Assembly: GCF_009909195.1 (NCBI RefSeq)
Contig: NZ_JAAAMU010000024.1
Span: 1 to 64,000, forward strand
Source of the DNA: Paenibacillus sacheonensis
GTDB taxonomy: Bacteria; Bacillota; Bacilli; Paenibacillales; Paenibacillaceae
Length of the DNA stretch: 64,000 nt
Direction of reading: 5' to 3'
Under the pieces are notes generated by a model. It did not search any database. It was not told the DNA's origin and worked only from the letters and a program-made list of their open reading frames with translations. The position numbers were made by a program, and so were the translations under genes. Below are positions 43,127 to 52,400 of this stretch, one piece after another (position 1 is the first letter of the stretch; each line of letters opens with the position of its first letter).

Positions 43127-44131
43127 CTAGATAAACAGCGCGATTACCTGATAAATCAGCGCCGCCAAAACCATCGTGATCGGAATCGTGATGACCCACG
43201 ATATGACGATCTTGCCCGCGAGATCCCACTTTACCGCGGAGAAGCGCTTCGCGCTGCCCACGCCGAGAATCGACGAGGTAATGACATGCGTCGTGCTGAC
43301 GGGCAGATGCGTCAGCGTCGCGGTGAAGATAACCGTCGCGGACGTGATATCCGCCGCGAAGCCGTTGATCGGCTCGATTTTGAATATTTTCGTGCCCATC
43401 GTCTTGATGATCTTCCAGCCGCCGATGGACGTTCCGAGCGCCATGGCCGTCGCCGCGGAGATCTTCACCCACAGCGGAATATGGTCCGTCGTGTCCTGCA
43501 CGCCCGCCGTAACGAGCGCGAACGTGATGATGCCCATCGCTTTCTGCGCGTCGTTCGTGCCGTGCGTGAACGATTGGAAGGCGGCCGTCAGGATTTGGCC
43601 GGAGCGGAACCCTTTATTGATCTGATGAGGACTGGATCTGGCAAAGATCTGCTTCAGTATCCACATGACGATGAAGCCGCCCGCGAACGCGATCAGCGGC
43701 GACAGCAGGAGCGCCTTGACGATATCGGTGAAGCCGCTGGCATTGACGGCCTTGAAGCCCGCCGAGCTGACGACGGCGCCGGTCAGGGAGCCGATCAGCG
43801 CATGCGACGACGAGGACGGAATGCCGACCGCCCAGGTCAAGAGGTTCCAGATGATCGCGCCGAGCAGCGCCGCGATCACGACCTGCACCCCGTGATCGAG
43901 CTTCGACGGATCGGCGATTTTGCCCCCGATCGTCTTCGCTACCCCGGTGAACATGATCGCGCCGAGAAAGTTCATCATGGAAGCCATAATAATAGCCATG
44001 CGCGGCGACATGGCCCGGGTGGACACCGTCGTCGCGATGGCGTTAGCCGTATCGTGAAACCCGTTTATGAAGTCAAAAGCCAATGCAAGAAAGATAACGA
44101 CGCCGACCCAAATGTAAATGTCCATGCTCAT
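43127..44131 (-). CDS. pit: PiT-family inorganic phosphate transporter
   Basis: A 334-residue membrane transporter with the PiT signatures in both halves: FDFINGFHDTANAIATTVST (N-terminal) and QSFTHGTNDAQKAMGIIT (C-terminal), plus GIPSSSSHALIGSLTGA and LPVSTTHVITSSILGVG. About ten hydrophobic segments. It takes up phosphate in symport with H+ or as metal-phosphate. Starts 20 bp after the DUF47 gene, the standard pair in Firmicutes. Confidence 0.95.
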   Translation of the reverse strand: MSMDIYIWVGVVIFLALAFDFINGFHDTANAIATTVSTRAMSPRMAIIMASMMNFLGAIMFTGVAKTIGGKIADPSKLDHGVQVVIAALLGAIIWNLLTWAVGIPSSSSHALIGSLTGAVVSSAGFKAVNASGFTDIVKALLLSPLIAFAGGFIVMWILKQIFARSSPHQINKGFRSGQILTAAFQSFTHGTNDAQKAMGIITFALVTAGVQDTTDHIPLWVKISAATAMALGTSIGGWKIIKTMGTKIFKIEPINGFAADITSATVIFTATLTHLPVSTTHVITSSILGVGSAKRFSAVKWDLAGKIVISWVITIPITMVLAALIYQVIALFI

Positions 44132-44151
44132 GACTGCTCGTCCCCGTCTCC

Positions 44152-44766
44152 TTAGCTATTACGCATGATAATGGTTTCGAGTGTGTTGGCGACATCTTCG
44201 CAAAAGTCGGTGGTTTGCTCCAGGCGCTCGTAAATCTCTTTGCGCTTGATAAGCTCGATGGGATCCGTCACGTTCGCGAACAAGCCCTTGACGCAGACGC
44301 GCAGCAGGTCGTCGGCCTGGTTCTCCAGCTCGTTGATATGGATCGCGGGCTCGCGCATCGCAAGCAGCTTCTTCTCGGACAACAGATAGATGGCTTTCTT
44401 GATCTGCTGGGCGCAGCGGAGGATGTTCTCCGCGAACAAGATGACGTACTCGTCCGGCTCCGTAATATTGTACATCTCGAAGCGCGAAGCGCAGGCCTCG
44501 ATGCCGTCCAATACGTCGTCGAGCGAAGTCGTCAGCCGCAAAATATCGTCGCGTTCGATCGGGGTAATGAACGTTTTATTCAGTTCCGTCAAAATCGTAT
44601 GTACGTGACGATCGCATTTGCTTTCGTATTCTTTCATATCCTTCGCAAATTTCGTGACATCGGAAATTTTGGCGACGTTTTGCTGAAAATAAAGCACGCC
44701 TTCCAAGATCGTGTCCGCCATTGCTTCGAGCGTCGTAAAGAATACGTCGTTTTTCTTCTTGAACAT
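44152..44766 (-). CDS. DUF47 (PhoU-like) phosphate transport regulator
   Basis: A 204-residue helical protein starting MFKKKNDVFFTTLEAMADTI; AAGGGGATAGTT precedes the ATG at 44766, whereas a longer frame to 44838 lacks one. Family hallmarks: KDMKEYESKCDRHVHTILTE, LNKTFITPIERDDILRLTTS, LDDVLDGIEA and ERLEQTTDFCEDVANTLETI, with acidic metal-binding clusters as in PhoU. It probably regulates the PiT transporter encoded next to it. Confidence 0.92.
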   Translation of the reverse strand: MFKKKNDVFFTTLEAMADTILEGVLYFQQNVAKISDVTKFAKDMKEYESKCDRHVHTILTELNKTFITPIERDDILRLTTSLDDVLDGIEACASRFEMYNITEPDEYVILFAENILRCAQQIKKAIYLLSEKKLLAMREPAIHINELENQADDLLRVCVKGLFANVTDPIELIKRKEIYERLEQTTDFCEDVANTLETIIMRNS

Positions 44767-44839
44767 AACTATCCCCTTCGCCATCTTCCTCGATTGGTTG
44801 TTGGTCATTTTCTGCCAATATTCAGGCTGAACCGACAAT

Positions 44840-44881
44840 ATCTTAACATAGTTTACCGCGCAATTGTTAAGGGAGTGTAAA
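44840..44881 (-). promoter_or_regulatory. Promoter of the DUF47-pit operon with PhoP-like half sites
   Basis: On the minus strand TTTACA (44876-44881) and TTAACA (44865-44870) are 5 bp apart, as in PhoP boxes, and an extended -10 TGTTAAGAT ends at 44840. A perfect palindrome GTGAAA-AAC-TTTCAC lies just upstream at 44897-44911. Only two half sites are clear, so PhoP control is tentative. Confidence 0.4.
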
Positions 44882-44988
44882 GGTTTTATGACTTTCGTGA
44901 AAAACTTTCACGGCGCTCGCTTCTTGCAGGACGCGCTTCTCCTAGTCTTTTCCGGTTCATCCGATTTTATCCGACCCGCGCAGGGAAA

Positions 44989-45018
44989 TAAAAAAGCCGG
45001 AAGCTCGGCTTCCGGCTT
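44989..45018 (-). terminator. Intrinsic terminator after the yerB-like gene
   Basis: Near-perfect AAGCCGGAAGC / GCTTCCGGCTT stem with a 3-nt loop and T-run on the minus strand, about 20 bp after the stop. Confidence 0.9.
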
Positions 45019-45035
45019 GCAAAAATCGGCGGCGT

Positions 45036-46145
45036 CTACGCCGAAGCGGCAAGCTTCACATGGCTCTCGAACGTCGGCGTCATCGGCATGACATGGTAGA
45101 AGGTGCGGCCCGGCACGAACGGCAGCTCCTGCCCGTCCTTCATCAGCCGGATGACGCCGTCAGCGTCGCGGACCCATTCGCAGCCCACGGCTTTGCCGAG
45201 CTGGATCAGCAGGGCGGGACCGCCGGACTCGAGGTCGATCTCGAGGCGGCCGTAATCGTCGTAGGTCTTATGCTTCGCGCCGATCACGACGAGATTCGAT
45301 GCCGTCAGCTGCGCCTTCGATTCCAGATCGGTATGCGGCTGCGCGTTGATGAACCGGTTGTACAGCTTCGTCGCGGAATCGTACGTATAGGACAGCGCAT
45401 AATCCTTCAGCAGAAAATGCAGCTGCACCTCGGCGGCCGGAACTCCCGCATCCGCCGCGCCCGTCTCGGACCACGGATACGTCGGGATGTCCACCGTCTC
45501 GTCGTATTTCTTCTTCGCGGCGCCTTCGCGCAGCTTCTCTAGGTTGGAGTACAGGTTATGCGGCGCTTTGCGGAACGACTCCCGGTAGAAATACGCGCCC
45601 GCGTTGGAGATTTCGTCGAGGTAGGCCTTGCCGTGATGCTGCAGCAGATCGTAAGCGTCCGTGCTGGCCCCGGCATGCGCAAGCACCGCATGATAAGCTT
45701 CGCCGATGCGAATCAGATACGGCCTATTGCTGCGAATCGGGCCGATGGGCGACGCCGCGTCCGTGCTCTGGAACACGGCCACGAGCCGCGTGATGCCGCC
45801 TTCCGCCAGTACCTCCCACACCATATCGGCATTCGGCAGGCCCGACTGCGGACGCGCCGCCGCGAAATTGTTGACCATGACCGCGATCGGGCGGCGATCG
45901 GCTTCATGATCCTGCATCAGGCCCGTGAGCGGCGCGATGAATTGCGGCGGATCGACGGCCTGCGCTTCATCGGGCTCCGGAGCCGTATTCTCGGGTGCCG
46001 GATTCGTATTTTCGGCTGGCGGATTCGTATTTTGCTCCGCGTTCAGCTTATTATTGCTGCAGCCCGTGAGGAGCAGGACAGCCGCCAGGGCCAGGAAGAG
46101 GCTCAAGCGAAATGCCGTTAGCCCGTTAATCTGTCTTCTACGCAC
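45036..46145 (-). CDS. YerB-type DUF3048 lipoprotein
   Basis: A 369-residue lipoprotein. The GTG at 46145 is preferred (TAGGG eight bases before); the result is a standard lipoprotein leader RRRQINGLTAF, a hydrophobic stretch and lipobox LLTGC. After an Asn/Pro/Glu-rich linker comes DUF3048: RPIAVMVNNFAAARPQSGLP, MVWEVLAEGGITRLVAVFQS, IGPIRSNRPYLIRIGEAYHA and a C-terminal PFVPGRTFYHVMP. This family is widespread in Bacilli; its function is unknown. Confidence 0.9.
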   Translation of the reverse strand: MRRRQINGLTAFRLSLFLALAAVLLLTGCSNNKLNAEQNTNPPAENTNPAPENTAPEPDEAQAVDPPQFIAPLTGLMQDHEADRRPIAVMVNNFAAARPQSGLPNADMVWEVLAEGGITRLVAVFQSTDAASPIGPIRSNRPYLIRIGEAYHAVLAHAGASTDAYDLLQHHGKAYLDEISNAGAYFYRESFRKAPHNLYSNLEKLREGAAKKKYDETVDIPTYPWSETGAADAGVPAAEVQLHFLLKDYALSYTYDSATKLYNRFINAQPHTDLESKAQLTASNLVVIGAKHKTYDDYGRLEIDLESGGPALLIQLGKAVGCEWVRDADGVIRLMKDGQELPFVPGRTFYHVMPMTPTFESHVKLAASA

Positions 46146-46334
46146 GATAGGAGCCCTACTTTCTTGTCGGAAATAAGAGGGAATGGACGCGATAACTATC
46201 TCCATTAAACCACAAGAAGCATGGGATTGTCTTCCATGGGCGAGGAGCGGACGCTGCGCGTTCCCTGTCTGCCGGTTCGACTGCCGTGGCTGCTGCGGCT
46301 GTAGCGGTTGCTTCGGCTGCCTGGCTTCTCGGGG

Positions 46335-47687
46335 TTACTTCAGCTTCACCTCGAACGGCTCCTCGATCCAGGAGGGGTAATTCACGATGTTGAAGGCGAG
46401 CGGATTCGTATACGGTTTGTCGAGTAGGACCTCGAAAGTGATATTGGTCTCGTCCTTGTCCGGCTCCGTGCTGGATGTGCGGTATCCGCCGGTGTTGAAC
46501 ACGGTACCCGCTGCATCGCGGAAAGGGCCGTCGACGATCGTAAAGCCGTAGCGGTCGACGCTGCTGTCCGACTTCACGGCGAGCGTGATCTCGTAGACGC
46601 CGGTTCCGGTCTTCTTTGCGGATACGAGCCGCACCTTGTCGTCGGGCGCCTGGACGATCTCCTTCTTCTCCAGGTCGAGCTTCATCTCCAGCTTCGACTT
46701 GTCGAGGGCCATCCATCGCGTGCCTCTCAAGGTCAAGTGCTTCGGCTTCGAGAAGAAGCTGCTCTCGAACTGCAGGGTCATGCGGTCCGCGCTCATGTTC
46801 ATCGATCCTTGACTGCGAAGCTCCTCGCCGGTATCCGTCACGAGGACGAGATCGCTCAACCAGAACACCCGCTTGCTGTTGGCCTTGTCGAACTCCACGT
46901 CGACCGCGATGCTCGTCGGATAGATCGTCGCCTGCTTGAACAGCATGCGCTGGCCTTCGGCGGTCACGGCCTGCTCGAGCGGAATCACTTCCTTCATCCC
47001 CTCGAACCGCGCCTTGTCGACCGGGATCACGATGCTCCAATCCGCGAGTCCTTCGTAGCCGAACAACTTCATATCGATCCGTACATGCTCCGGCATATCG
47101 GCTTCTTCGCCCAAATTGACGTCGATTCGTCCTTGAAACTCTTTTGTCGGGTTCTCGAGCGGTACCGAGCCGAAACTTATCGTCACGGGCAGCGGCTTGT
47201 CTGGCGCAGCCGCGTCGAATAGATCGAACTTCTTAAACGGAACATGCTTCGCCGCCGTCGGCAGCTTAACCGTATAGAGGATATTCAACCGCGTGTCATC
47301 CGCGATAATGCCGTTCACCGTAATCATCACGCCGTCATGGCTGTCGCTGACGTTCACCGGCTGCACGAAATCGTTGCGCACCGCGCCCTCGAGCCCGCTG
47401 TCCCCCGCCACCAGCGAGACCAGGCCCGACAGGCCCGGCAATTCCGCCACCGCCGCGGCAAATGCCGGCGATACCCGCACCATGCCGAGCAGCAGCACCA
47501 CGACCAACGCGGCGGACATCGCCGCGGCAGCGCGTCTCGTACGCAGCCTGCCTTTCCTCCTCGCCTGAAGCAGCCCGCGATATACAGCTTCATCGAGCCC
47601 GGCCGGCAGCGGGGCCGCGTCCCATGCCTTCTTCTCGTCTCTTAGGCGTTCTTCGATCCGACCGTTGTCATGCTCGCGCAAAGTCAT
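46335..47687 (-). CDS. DUF4179 membrane protein, putative anti-sigma factor
   Basis: A 450-residue single-pass membrane protein. Residues 1-~50 are cytoplasmic (a short sigma-binding-type segment DEAVYRGLLQARRKGRLRTR), residues ~57-80 the membrane segment (AALVVVLLLGMVRVSPAFAA), then an extracytoplasmic DUF4179-type region (GVMITVNGIIADDTRLNILY) and a C-terminal DUF5643-like domain. Its start overlaps the sigma gene by 20 bp, as usual for ECF sigma/anti-sigma pairs. The 46146-46334 stretch after it has no gene. Confidence 0.83.
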   Translation of the reverse strand: MTLREHDNGRIEERLRDEKKAWDAAPLPAGLDEAVYRGLLQARRKGRLRTRRAAAAMSAALVVVLLLGMVRVSPAFAAAVAELPGLSGLVSLVAGDSGLEGAVRNDFVQPVNVSDSHDGVMITVNGIIADDTRLNILYTVKLPTAAKHVPFKKFDLFDAAAPDKPLPVTISFGSVPLENPTKEFQGRIDVNLGEEADMPEHVRIDMKLFGYEGLADWSIVIPVDKARFEGMKEVIPLEQAVTAEGQRMLFKQATIYPTSIAVDVEFDKANSKRVFWLSDLVLVTDTGEELRSQGSMNMSADRMTLQFESSFFSKPKHLTLRGTRWMALDKSKLEMKLDLEKKEIVQAPDDKVRLVSAKKTGTGVYEITLAVKSDSSVDRYGFTIVDGPFRDAAGTVFNTGGYRTSSTEPDKDETNITFEVLLDKPYTNPLAFNIVNYPSWIEEPFEVKLK

Positions 47688-48234
47688 GGATTCCCTCCTC
47701 TCCGAGCACGCCGCGCAAGGTCACAAGCGCTTTGTGCAGGCGCGTCTTGACCGTGCCCTCCGGACATTCCAGCACGGCCGCCACTTCGGTCACCGTCAGC
47801 TGCTGGTAATATTTTAGAATAATGATTTCCTTCTGCTCTCTGGGCAGGCCGTCGACGAGCTGCCGCAGGCTGACCCGCGTATCGCTCGCATCGCTGAAGG
47901 CAATCGCCGCGCCGGCAATCCCGGCCGTTCCCGTCTTTTCTAACCAGGCTTCCGGCCCCCTCCGCCTGCGTTTCTTGTACTCGTCCGCGCACGCGTTCAG
48001 CACGATGCGCACCATCCATGTCTCGAAATGCGACGGCTCCTTCAGCTTCCGCAGGCTTTGGAAAGCCCGGCACGTCGCTTCCTGCACCGCGTCCAAGGCA
48101 TCCGCCTCCTGATGAAGATAGGCCAGCGCGATCCGGTAAAGCCGTTCCTTGCTGCCTTCCAGAAGCCGAAGAAAAGCCTCGCTATTCCCGGCTTTGGCTG
48201 CCTTCGCCTGCTCGTTCGTATCCAGTCCTAGCAC
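47668..48234 (-). CDS. ECF-type RNA polymerase sigma factor
   Basis: A 188-residue sigma-70 family protein with region 2 (ERLYRIALAYLHQEADALDA, VQEATCRAFQSLRKLKEPSH, FETWMVRIVLNACAD) and region 4 (LPREQKEIIILKYYQQLTVT, EVAAVLECPEGTVKTRLHKA). GTG start with AAGGGAG 6 bases upstream. It pairs with the overlapping DUF4179 gene; this resembles the SigV/SigI-like ECF-DUF4179 pairs of Bacilli. A candidate ECF promoter lies before it, so it probably activates itself. Confidence 0.92.
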   Translation of the reverse strand: MLGLDTNEQAKAAKAGNSEAFLRLLEGSKERLYRIALAYLHQEADALDAVQEATCRAFQSLRKLKEPSHFETWMVRIVLNACADEYKKRRRRGPEAWLEKTGTAGIAGAAIAFSDASDTRVSLRQLVDGLPREQKEIIILKYYQQLTVTEVAAVLECPEGTVKTRLHKALVTLRGVLGEEGIHDFARA

Positions 48235-48261
48235 CTCCCGCTCCCTTCATGATGACTATTA

Positions 48262-48289
48262 GACGCCGCTGCGCGGAAAACGGTTTTCC
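48262..48289 (-). promoter_or_regulatory. Candidate ECF autoregulated promoter with palindrome
   Basis: On the minus strand GGAAAACC with a CGTC 16 bp farther on fits an ECF -35/-10 layout (AAC ... CGTC). The -35 is embedded in a perfect palindrome GGAAAAC-C-GTTTTCC (48275-48289). Confidence 0.5.
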
Positions 48290-48295
48290 TTCGCG

Positions 48296-48328
48296 CAAAA
48301 TAAAACGCCGCAGCCCAGGCCGCGGCGA
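48296..48328 (-). terminator. Intrinsic terminator after the AraC-type gene
   Basis: CGCCGC / GCGGCG stem with 10-nt loop and TTTTATTTT on the minus strand, about 50 bp after the stop at 48376. Confidence 0.7.
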
Positions 48329-48375
48329 TTCAAGACTGAAGCGTATGACGGCAACCATTTTCCCTCTCGCATCCC

Positions 48376-49215
48376 CTAGCCTCTCAACGGCTGATACTGC
48401 TTGCGATACTCCCGGGGAGCCAGTCCGAAATGGTTGACGAACCGTTTATTGAACGTGCTTAGCGAGGAGAAGCCCGCTTCCATGGAGATGTTCAGGATCG
48501 ATTGGCTGGAGTGGATGATCGCATGCGCCGCCGCTTGCAGCCGCGTCCGCGTGAGGAACTGGTGCGGGCTGAGTCCGGTCACGATGCGGAAGCACCGGAA
48601 GAACTTCGTCCTGCTGAGTCCCGACAGGCGCACGGCTTCCTCGATGTCGATGCTGTCGTTCGATTGGGCGACGAAATAATGAATGGCGGAGATCAGCCCC
48701 TCCTCGATCGCTTCCAGTTCGCTGTCATGCTCCATCGTATATTCGTACAGGTAGCTCAGCATATTGATCAGATGCATGAATTGGCGCGACTTCCAAGTGG
48801 CGAGCCCAGCTTCGCGCTCCTGCACCGACGTCATCGCCGCGCGGGCAGCCTCCTGCGCGAAACGGGAGGAGGCCGGGATCCGAGGCTCGCGGTCGGTCAT
48901 ATAGAACGGCGTGAGCAGCAAGTTGCCCTGGGGAACTTTGTTGACGATGGAAGGCTCGAAATAAATGAGAATGTATTGGCAAGGACGCCTCGGATCCTTG
49001 GAAAAGATCCAATGGGCGTCGAACGGCTTGCATATGAACACGTCGCCCGGATTGGCCTCGTAGTCCACGCTGTTGAACCGATAGACGGCCGAATGTTCGA
49101 CGATGACGCAAATCTCGAGCATTTGATGAATATGGCAATCATGGTCGTACGGTTGGCTGTATGCGCGTTTCATAGCCAGTTCGCCCTGTATTCGTATGTT
49201 ATCGTAATAGACCAT
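48376..49215 (-). CDS. AraC-family transcriptional regulator
   Basis: A 279-residue regulator. Start at ATG 49215 (MVYYDNIRIQGELAM) with AGGAGG 8 bases upstream. Residues ~1-150 form a cupin sugar-sensing domain (DHDCHIHQMLEICVIVEHSA, YEANPGDVFICKPFDAHWIF). The last ~95 residues hold two helix-turn-helix units: IDIEEAVRLSGLSRTKFFRC, FRIVTGLSPHQFLTRTRLQA, ISMEAGFSSLSTFNKRFVNH and FGLAPREYRKQYQPL. It is divergent from the large secreted beta-helix gene, so it likely controls that gene in response to a carbohydrate. Confidence 0.92.
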   Translation of the reverse strand: MVYYDNIRIQGELAMKRAYSQPYDHDCHIHQMLEICVIVEHSAVYRFNSVDYEANPGDVFICKPFDAHWIFSKDPRRPCQYILIYFEPSIVNKVPQGNLLLTPFYMTDREPRIPASSRFAQEAARAAMTSVQEREAGLATWKSRQFMHLINMLSYLYEYTMEHDSELEAIEEGLISAIHYFVAQSNDSIDIEEAVRLSGLSRTKFFRCFRIVTGLSPHQFLTRTRLQAAAHAIIHSSQSILNISMEAGFSSLSTFNKRFVNHFGLAPREYRKQYQPLRG

Positions 49216-49321
49216 CGCATGAGCCTCCTGCACGACGTAAGATTCTACTATTTTGTAATACGCGGAACAAAATGACAAGTTAGAAAGAGAAACCGAGTAG
49301 TTTGCACGCCTTCATGTATTC

Positions 49322-49348
49322 TACAATGAATCTCGGTAAGCGCTACCA
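49322..49348 (+). promoter_or_regulatory. Promoter and cre-like operator of the secreted beta-helix gene
   Basis: A -10 TACAAT (49322-49327) lies upstream of GGTAAGCGCTACCA (49335-49348), which matches cre at 12 of 14 and is a near-perfect palindrome (GGTAAGCGCTACC). The site covers the start of transcription, which fits repression by CcpA or another LacI-family protein. The -35 is poor, as expected for an AraC-activated promoter. Confidence 0.5.
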
Positions 49349-49404
49349 AAGTTTTATTAAAGAAGAGCTGTTAATTATTGGGAAACTAGGAGATGGTGAA
49401 TGGC

Positions 49405-52400
49405 ATGCGCAACAAGTGGAAGACGAGTATGGCCTTATCCGTAATCATGTCGATCATCGTCATGCTGGCGGCGCCGGCTTATGCCGCGCAGGACGCGAAG
49501 CAGCATGCTGCAGCGTTCCGGGCGAATTTCTACGTATCGACCTCCGGCAGCGACGAATGGTCGGGTACGCTCGCGGAACCGAATACGACAACTACCGACG
49601 GACCGTTCCGTACGCTCGGCCGGGCACAGGAAGCCGTCAGATCATCGATCGCGGCAGGCATGTCCGCCGATGTCGTCGTAGCGGTTCGCGAAGGCACATA
49701 CGAGATCAACGAGACCCTGTCCATGACGGAAGAAGATTCGGGACGCGATGGACATCAAGTCGTCTACCGCAATTATCCCGGCGAATTGCCGGTACTGAGC
49801 GCAGGCAAGCGCCTCACGGATTGGACGACGGAGGACGGGATCGTGTACGAAGCGAAGCTGGATCCGTCCCTCTCGTTCGATACGATGTATGAGAACGGCG
49901 CTCGCAGCATCAAGGCGCGGTATCCCAACCAAGGCGCGCCTCGCGAAGGCTATAATCATGTCTCCGCGTATTTGAAGGATACGCCGAAACGCGCATTCGC
50001 TTTCGCAAGCGGCGACATCCCGCTCATGAAGGACGTCTCCGAGCTGGAAGCGGTCGTCTGGGGCGGAGGTCCGGACGGCGAATGGAGCTGGTCGCGCGAT
50101 ACGATCGGCGTCGATGCCGTCGACTTCGAGAAGGGAACCGTGACGTTAAAGTCGGATTCCACGTACGAGCTGGGCAAAGGCTCCCGCTACTTCGTGCAAG
50201 GCAATCTGCAGCTGCTCGACGCGCCGGGCGAATTCTACGTGGATCAAGCCGGCGGCACGCTGTATTACCGTCCGTATAAGCTGCCGATCGCGAATCAAAC
50301 GATCGTCGTTCCGACGCTCGGCCGCATCTTGAGCTTCGTCGGCTCCTCGGCGGAGACGCCGGTTCAGAACCTCGTATGGGACGGCATCTCCGTTGAGCAC
50401 GGCGACGCCAATACCGTTCAGCTGGGCAGCGATCAAGAGGACGGCGCCGTCTACCTGAGCAACGCCAAGGACATCGCGATCAAGAACAGCCGCATCGAGA
50501 ACGTCGGCCTGACCGGCATTCAAGCGAGCGGGTATGCCCAAGGCATCGCGGTCAGCGGCAACGAGATCGGCAGCATCGGCAACACAGGCGTGCGCTTCAA
50601 CGCGCCTTATGCCACCAGAAGCTACGTCAACAAGAACAATACGATCGTGAACAACCACATCTACAGCACCGGACAAATCTTCGGTTCGGCCGCCGGCCTG
50701 GAGCTGGCCAACAGCGGGGACAGCACCATCGCGCACAACCGGATTCACGATACCCCGCGCAACGCGATCTCCCTGTCGGCTACGCCGATCAACCAATCCA
50801 TCGGCCAGCAGATCGAAGGCACCACGGTCACCGAAGGCAACAAGCTGATGTTCGTGCAGACGAAGAATAACGTCTTCGAATACAACGATCTGTCGAACGC
50901 CAATACCGATTCGCAGGATACGGGCCTCTTCTACAGCTGGGGCTTGGCGATGAACAATACGTTCTCGCACAACTACGTGCATGACAGCAATATCTATTTT
51001 TCTTTCGGATACGCGGTCTATCTCGATGACGAAGCTTACCAATTCACCGTGGCGGACAATCTGATCACGCATCAGCAGGACGCCGGCGAAGGCCAGATGC
51101 GGGGTTCGTTCTTCGTCAAAGGCATCGGCAACAAGCTCGTGAACAATGTTCTCGCCAACAGCCCGAACGCGCAGTCCGGCTTCACGACCGCGCAGTCCTG
51201 CTGCAGCCATGGCCCGACGAGCGGCAACGACTACGTCGGCAATATTTTCTATAACGCCGGCCAAAGCTTGTATGCCCACAACGGCTGGGCTGCGGACGTC
51301 GTAGCGAATAACGACTATAATGCCTTCTATCAACCGAACGGCAAATACATTTTGAACAACACGACGGGCGCGGTAACGCTGGCCGATTGGCAATCCGTCC
51401 AGAATGGCGCGTATGACCAGCATTCCGTGATCACGGACCGCCTCTTCGCGAACGCCGCCGGGGAAGACTTCCGCTTGGCATACGATTCGCTCGCCCGCGG
51501 CCTCGGCATTCACAGTCTCGACGTGTCCCAAATGGGCCTGCTGCCCGGGTATCCGTTCGCGGATGCCGCGGATAAGCTGGACCGCGTCTACGTGCAAGCG
51601 AATATGGAATTGTCGGGCGACGCGCTGTCGCTAAAGGACAAGCAGCAGGCGCAGCTCAGCGTGCTGGGCCGCACGAAGAACGGCTATGCGATCGCGGTGG
51701 ATCACCAGCACGTGTCGTTCAAGAGCGACAACGCGAAGGTCGCCGGCGTGAACGACCTTGGCGTCGTCCGTGCGGGCAAGGCCGGCAAGGCCAAAATCAC
51801 CGTGACGGTCAACCGGGACGGCTTCGTCTCGAAGCAGGAGCTGTACGTATTCGTCGGCGACCGCTTGTCAGACGACGTCATGCAGACGCCGAAGCAAACG
51901 CTCGTCTTGGACGAAACGACAAGTTTGCACCTATACGGACAAACGGCGCTCGGCCAAGTGATGAACCTGCCCGGCGCTTCGATCAGCTACCGCAGCAGCG
52001 ACGAGTCGGTGGTCAAGGTTGATGCCGCAGGCAATCTGAAAGCCGCGGCGCTCGGCTCCGCTACGGTGACCGCGACAGTCAAGGACAAGGAAACCGGCGC
52101 CGTATTCCGAAAACAGGCTGTAATCAGCGTCGTAACGGCAAAGCTGAACGGGCTGAAAGCCACGCTCGAGCATAAAGGCCTGCATCCGGGCGAATCGTCG
52201 CCGATCCGGGTCACCGGCACGATGAGCGATGATACGGATGCCGATCTGACGAAGGCGGCGTTCGCCTACGTCTCGGATAACGAGAAGGTCGCAACCGTGG
52301 ACGCGCAGGGCAAAGTCGCCATTACGGGGACGGGCTCCGCCTACGTTACGGTAACCGCGACGCTTCAGAACGTGACGAAAACCGCGCGGATCTACCTGGT

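Noticed and set aside
50146..51597. 483-codon minus-strand frame inside the secreted beta-helix gene
   Set aside because: Antisense to a continuous secreted-protein frame with a good ribosome site and signal peptide.
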